The notes beneath the pieces were generated by a model that ran no database searches, was not told the origin of the DNA, and saw nothing but the letters and a program-made list of their open reading frames with translations. The position numbers were made by a program, and so were the translations under genes. This document shows positions 7,969-10,261 of a stretch of DNA of 10,261 nucleotides, one piece after another (within the stretch, counting starts at the first letter, position 1; every line of letters starts with the position of its first letter). Origin of the DNA: Trileptium ribeirensis (taxonomy: Eukaryota; Nematoda; Enoplea; Enoplida; Thoracostomopsidae); contig JASANE010012672.1 of the NCBI GenBank assembly GCA_030248225.1, positions 1 to 10,261 of the forward strand. Direction: 5' to 3'.

Positions 7969-8029
7969 CTTTTCGTTCAAACGGAATAAAACTATTCTTT
8001 CATTCACTCTTTGTTGTCTAGGTAATAAT
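7969..8029 (+). other. Unique part of the palindrome loop
   Basis: About 60 bp present once only, between the inner end of left segment X and the start of hAT fragment C. Confidence 0.65.
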
Positions 8030-8268
8030 CAGGGACTAACCGGAATTCCGGTTCCGGCGAAAATCGTGTTCCGGTTGCGGTTCCGGCAAAGGACAAAAAC
8101 CATACCGGAACCGGAATTCCGGTTTAAAAATTTTGTTTGAATTTTTCCACGTTTTTTCTTCATCCTGTAATCCAAACATATGTAATATATATATTATACA
8201 ATGATCAAGCTATACAACCAAGCAAAAGAAAAGGTTAACTAATCAATTTGCCGTGTGAAACGTAAGTA
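8030..8268 (+). mobile_element. Truncated hAT copy C (5' 239 bp) in the palindrome loop
   Basis: It starts CAGGGACTAACCGGAATTCC and follows copies A and B through the snap-back and the segment GCCGTGTGAAACGTAAGTA, then stops abruptly where the right arm of the palindrome begins. It is in the same orientation as A and B. Its 3' two-thirds and right terminus are missing, so no target-site duplication can be tested. The left flanking octamer is GTAATAAT (8022-8029). Confidence 0.85.
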
Positions 8269-8801
8269 AGACAAAGGAAGTCACGTGGCTTATACAGCAT
8301 GGTCATAAATAACAATACGAAGCAAAATGTAAGAGTTGCTACTCGCCATACCTGAAAACCCCAGGGTATATGCCGTTAAAACAACTCTACGACCAATAAT
8401 TAAGCTGTTCTGAGCTTAATTAGGGTGTTAATTAGCTAATTAGCTTAATTAGGATAAAATTGGTAAGTTGCCAAACTTCTAAAATACCAGGTGCACATCC
8501 TCACATGTTATAAGCTTTCAAACAAAAAAAGTTTTTGAAATAGGTTCAGTGGTTTTTGAGATCCCATGAAAGACTAAGGACGAGCGGACATCGACTTTTT
8601 GCTCCCGGACAGAAAATAAAAACGCTTCGCTCGATCGCCTCGCTCCGCTCAACTATATAGTTCTTATCATAACGTACTCTGACAGCCTACCGGCGAGCTA
8701 CACTATAATAACGACAAGTAATAGCGCGTAATCCTAAGGCTCCGGTTAAGGTAATTAAATAATCGTAAGTGTGGCAGCCTGCCGAGTATTGCTCTATGAC
8801 A
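8265..8801 (-). repeat. Segment X', right copy
   Basis: Inverted copy of 7434-7968. It keeps the 10-bp stem TAATTAAGCT/AGCTTAATTA (8397-8422) with one base changed in the six-base loop, and the GC-rich CGCTTCGCTC...CTCGCTCCGCTC motif near 8623-8649. No coding content is seen. Confidence 0.7.
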
Positions 8802-9945
8802 CAGGAATAACCGGAACCGGAAACAGCAACCGGAACCGTCCATTTAAACCGGATCCGGAACCGGAACTTTGTCTTCGAAATTTATATATAGTAAAACAGA
8901 TGATGGAAGAAATGAAGGTATATAGTGGATTTAAAATGCATTAAACATTTTTACATTAAACTTAATGTTTATTCGATGGTATTTATACCTTCTGAAACTT
9001 TTAAAGAACTGATAATGTTTATTTATGGATCAAATATGTTGATTTTTGAAAATTGCAAAGCTTAAAATCTCTCCCATTACTACACCAATACAGTATATTA
9101 CATCAAATAGAATGTGTTTACAAAGCTTAAAAAATTGCAAATTACACTTTAGCTATCACTCCACTCGACTCCCCTTACTAACACATACAGTTTGGTGCAT
9201 GTTCTACTGTAGGAAACTTAAAATTATTGGTTTTTCAAAAAAAATAATAGATAGAAGGTAATTTAATACATAATGACACTGTTTAGCTCACACATTTGAC
9301 TGAACTTAATACAGTCAGTTAGCTCATAATGATGATAACTTTCTAATAGAATGATATAATGAGAACACACTGTAATGCTGCTCGCACAGCTTTTTCAATG
9401 AGAAAATACAGTTATCCAAGAAAGCAGTTTAGGCAGCCCGTCTCAGATAACGTTATTTTGGATTAGTTTTTGGGTACACAAAGTTTACAAGCGCACTGTG
9501 ATGCTTGACGCAATTAGCCAAACATACCCCTCCGTGTTCTGCGTCAGGCCAAATGTTTCTGTTACCGAGTTGGAGTTCAGTTTTGAAATCGAACGTATCC
9601 CCACAGACTTTCAGTGTGTGCAAAATGGTGCTACAGTTTTCGTCGACCTGGCTTTAAGAGTGACACTTCCTGCAGGTTATTATGAAAAATTCCTGCTCAA
9701 ATTATGTGCCTACCTACGTTTTCACACGGCCAGACTTTTGTTTTGCTGATTGTATTGGAGCTTTGATCATTGGAATATCTAGTATTTTGGATTACAGGAT
9801 GAACAAAAACGTGAAAAGTTCAAATTTCGTTAAACTCTGAGGTTCAGTTTTGCCAGTATGGTTTTTGCCTTTTGCCCAAAACCCCAGACCGGGACGCGAT
9901 TTTCAGTCAGGAAAAGCCAAAACTACCGGAATTCCGGTCTCCCTG
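8802..9945 (-). mobile_element. Inverted, decayed hAT copy D (in right arm)
   Basis: This is the inverted counterpart of copy B. Its inner end reads CAGGAATAACCGGAACCGGA (one G lost from CAGGG) and its outer end GGAATTCCGGTCTCCCTG. The inner 140 bp (8802-8942) are almost identical to the end of B. From about 8943 outwards substitutions and gaps accumulate, and the CCGG snap-back at the outer end (9850-9930) is largely destroyed. The flanking octamers CTATGACA (8794-8801) and ATATGTGG (9946-9953) do not match. Open frames here (for example 9498-9749) are chance readings through the decayed element. Confidence 0.8.
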
Positions 9946-10044
9946 ATATGTGGAGAGTTGATTGGTTGTGTTAACAATTAGGTGTACCTATGCTCCACTA
10001 CGTTCTGCAATCTCGATGAGGTTACAGTTTAATATATATTCAAA

Positions 10045-10076
10045 CTAAATGTGCGTAGGGCAATGCGCACATTTAG
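10045..10076. repeat. Perfect 11-bp hairpin in right flank Y'
   Basis: CTAAATGTGCG (10045-10055) and CGCACATTTAG (10066-10076) form a perfect stem around a 10-nt loop. The left-arm counterpart (about 6130-6160) has only one side of this stem, so the second half arose after or during the duplication. Confidence 0.75.
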
Positions 10077-10261
10077 ATATATATGCAAGTTTAGATTCTG
10101 ACGTGTGCTCCCGTGTGAGCTCTGCCTACACAATTGGTTAGTTTCACGTATATAAATACGTGGAAACTGATAAACTGAGTTCATCCTACTAGGAAATTTC
10201 CCATTTTTGGGGCATTGAGCACATCTCGTGCATTTGCTATTTTAAAATAAATACAAGTTTC

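Larger units (their letters stand above)
8265..10255 (-). repeat. Right arm of a giant imperfect palindrome
   Basis: Reverse-complement counterpart of about 5924-7968: segment X' (8265-8801), the inverted hAT copy D (8802-9945) and flank Y' (9946-10255). The match is near-identical from about 8272 to 8942, then visibly poorer through D, then moderate in Y'. The outer end is unclear because the homology fades within about 10 bases of the window edge. Confidence 0.87.

Noticed and set aside
9498..9749. 83-codon plus-strand open frame
   Set aside because: It lies inside decayed inverted hAT copy D. The corresponding part of copy B is not open in this frame, and no family motif is present.

Overview
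The window looks like AT-rich, non-coding DNA from an animal, most likely an invertebrate; I cannot name the species from sequence alone. The reasons are that no frame holds a long open reading frame, there is no operon-like gene packing, the DNA is full of decayed dispersed repeats, and the few stretches that read as protein are 60-120 nt and bounded by spliceosomal GT..AG signals.

Region by region: positions 1-390 hold old repeat-like DNA. Positions 391-722 on the minus strand hold the best gene evidence: two short exon candidates in compatible phase, separated by a 184-nt intron with a branch-point-like CTAAC and a T-rich acceptor. Positions 723-3890 are mostly decayed repeats. One repeat family occurs at about 1490-2050 and again at about 3180-3245, there is an AT-rich palindromic tract near 2150-2350, and an isolated plus-strand exon candidate lies at 2425-2493. 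Positions 3896-4285 contain two more minus-strand exon candidates, one resembling the C-terminal part of a UDP-glycosyltransferase.

From 4306 onward mobile DNA dominates. A 1.08-kb non-coding hAT-type element (copy A, 4306-5387) is flanked by a perfect 8-bp target-site duplication. A second copy (B, 6274-7433), a 5' fragment (C, 8030-8268) and a decayed inverted copy (D, 8802-9945) belong to the same family. B and D lie in the two arms of a very large imperfect palindrome (about 5924-7968 versus 8265-10255), and C lies in its roughly 300-bp loop. The order flank-B-X-loop(C)-X'-B'-flank', with AAG-rich microhomology where C is cut off, fits an inverted duplication made by template switching during replication. 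Arm similarity falls from the centre outwards.

The hAT copies encode no transposase, so they would have depended on an autonomous relative elsewhere. If the exon candidates are real, the repeats sit in the introns or flanks of one or more minus-strand genes. I found no rRNA, tRNA, CRISPR array or complete gene.
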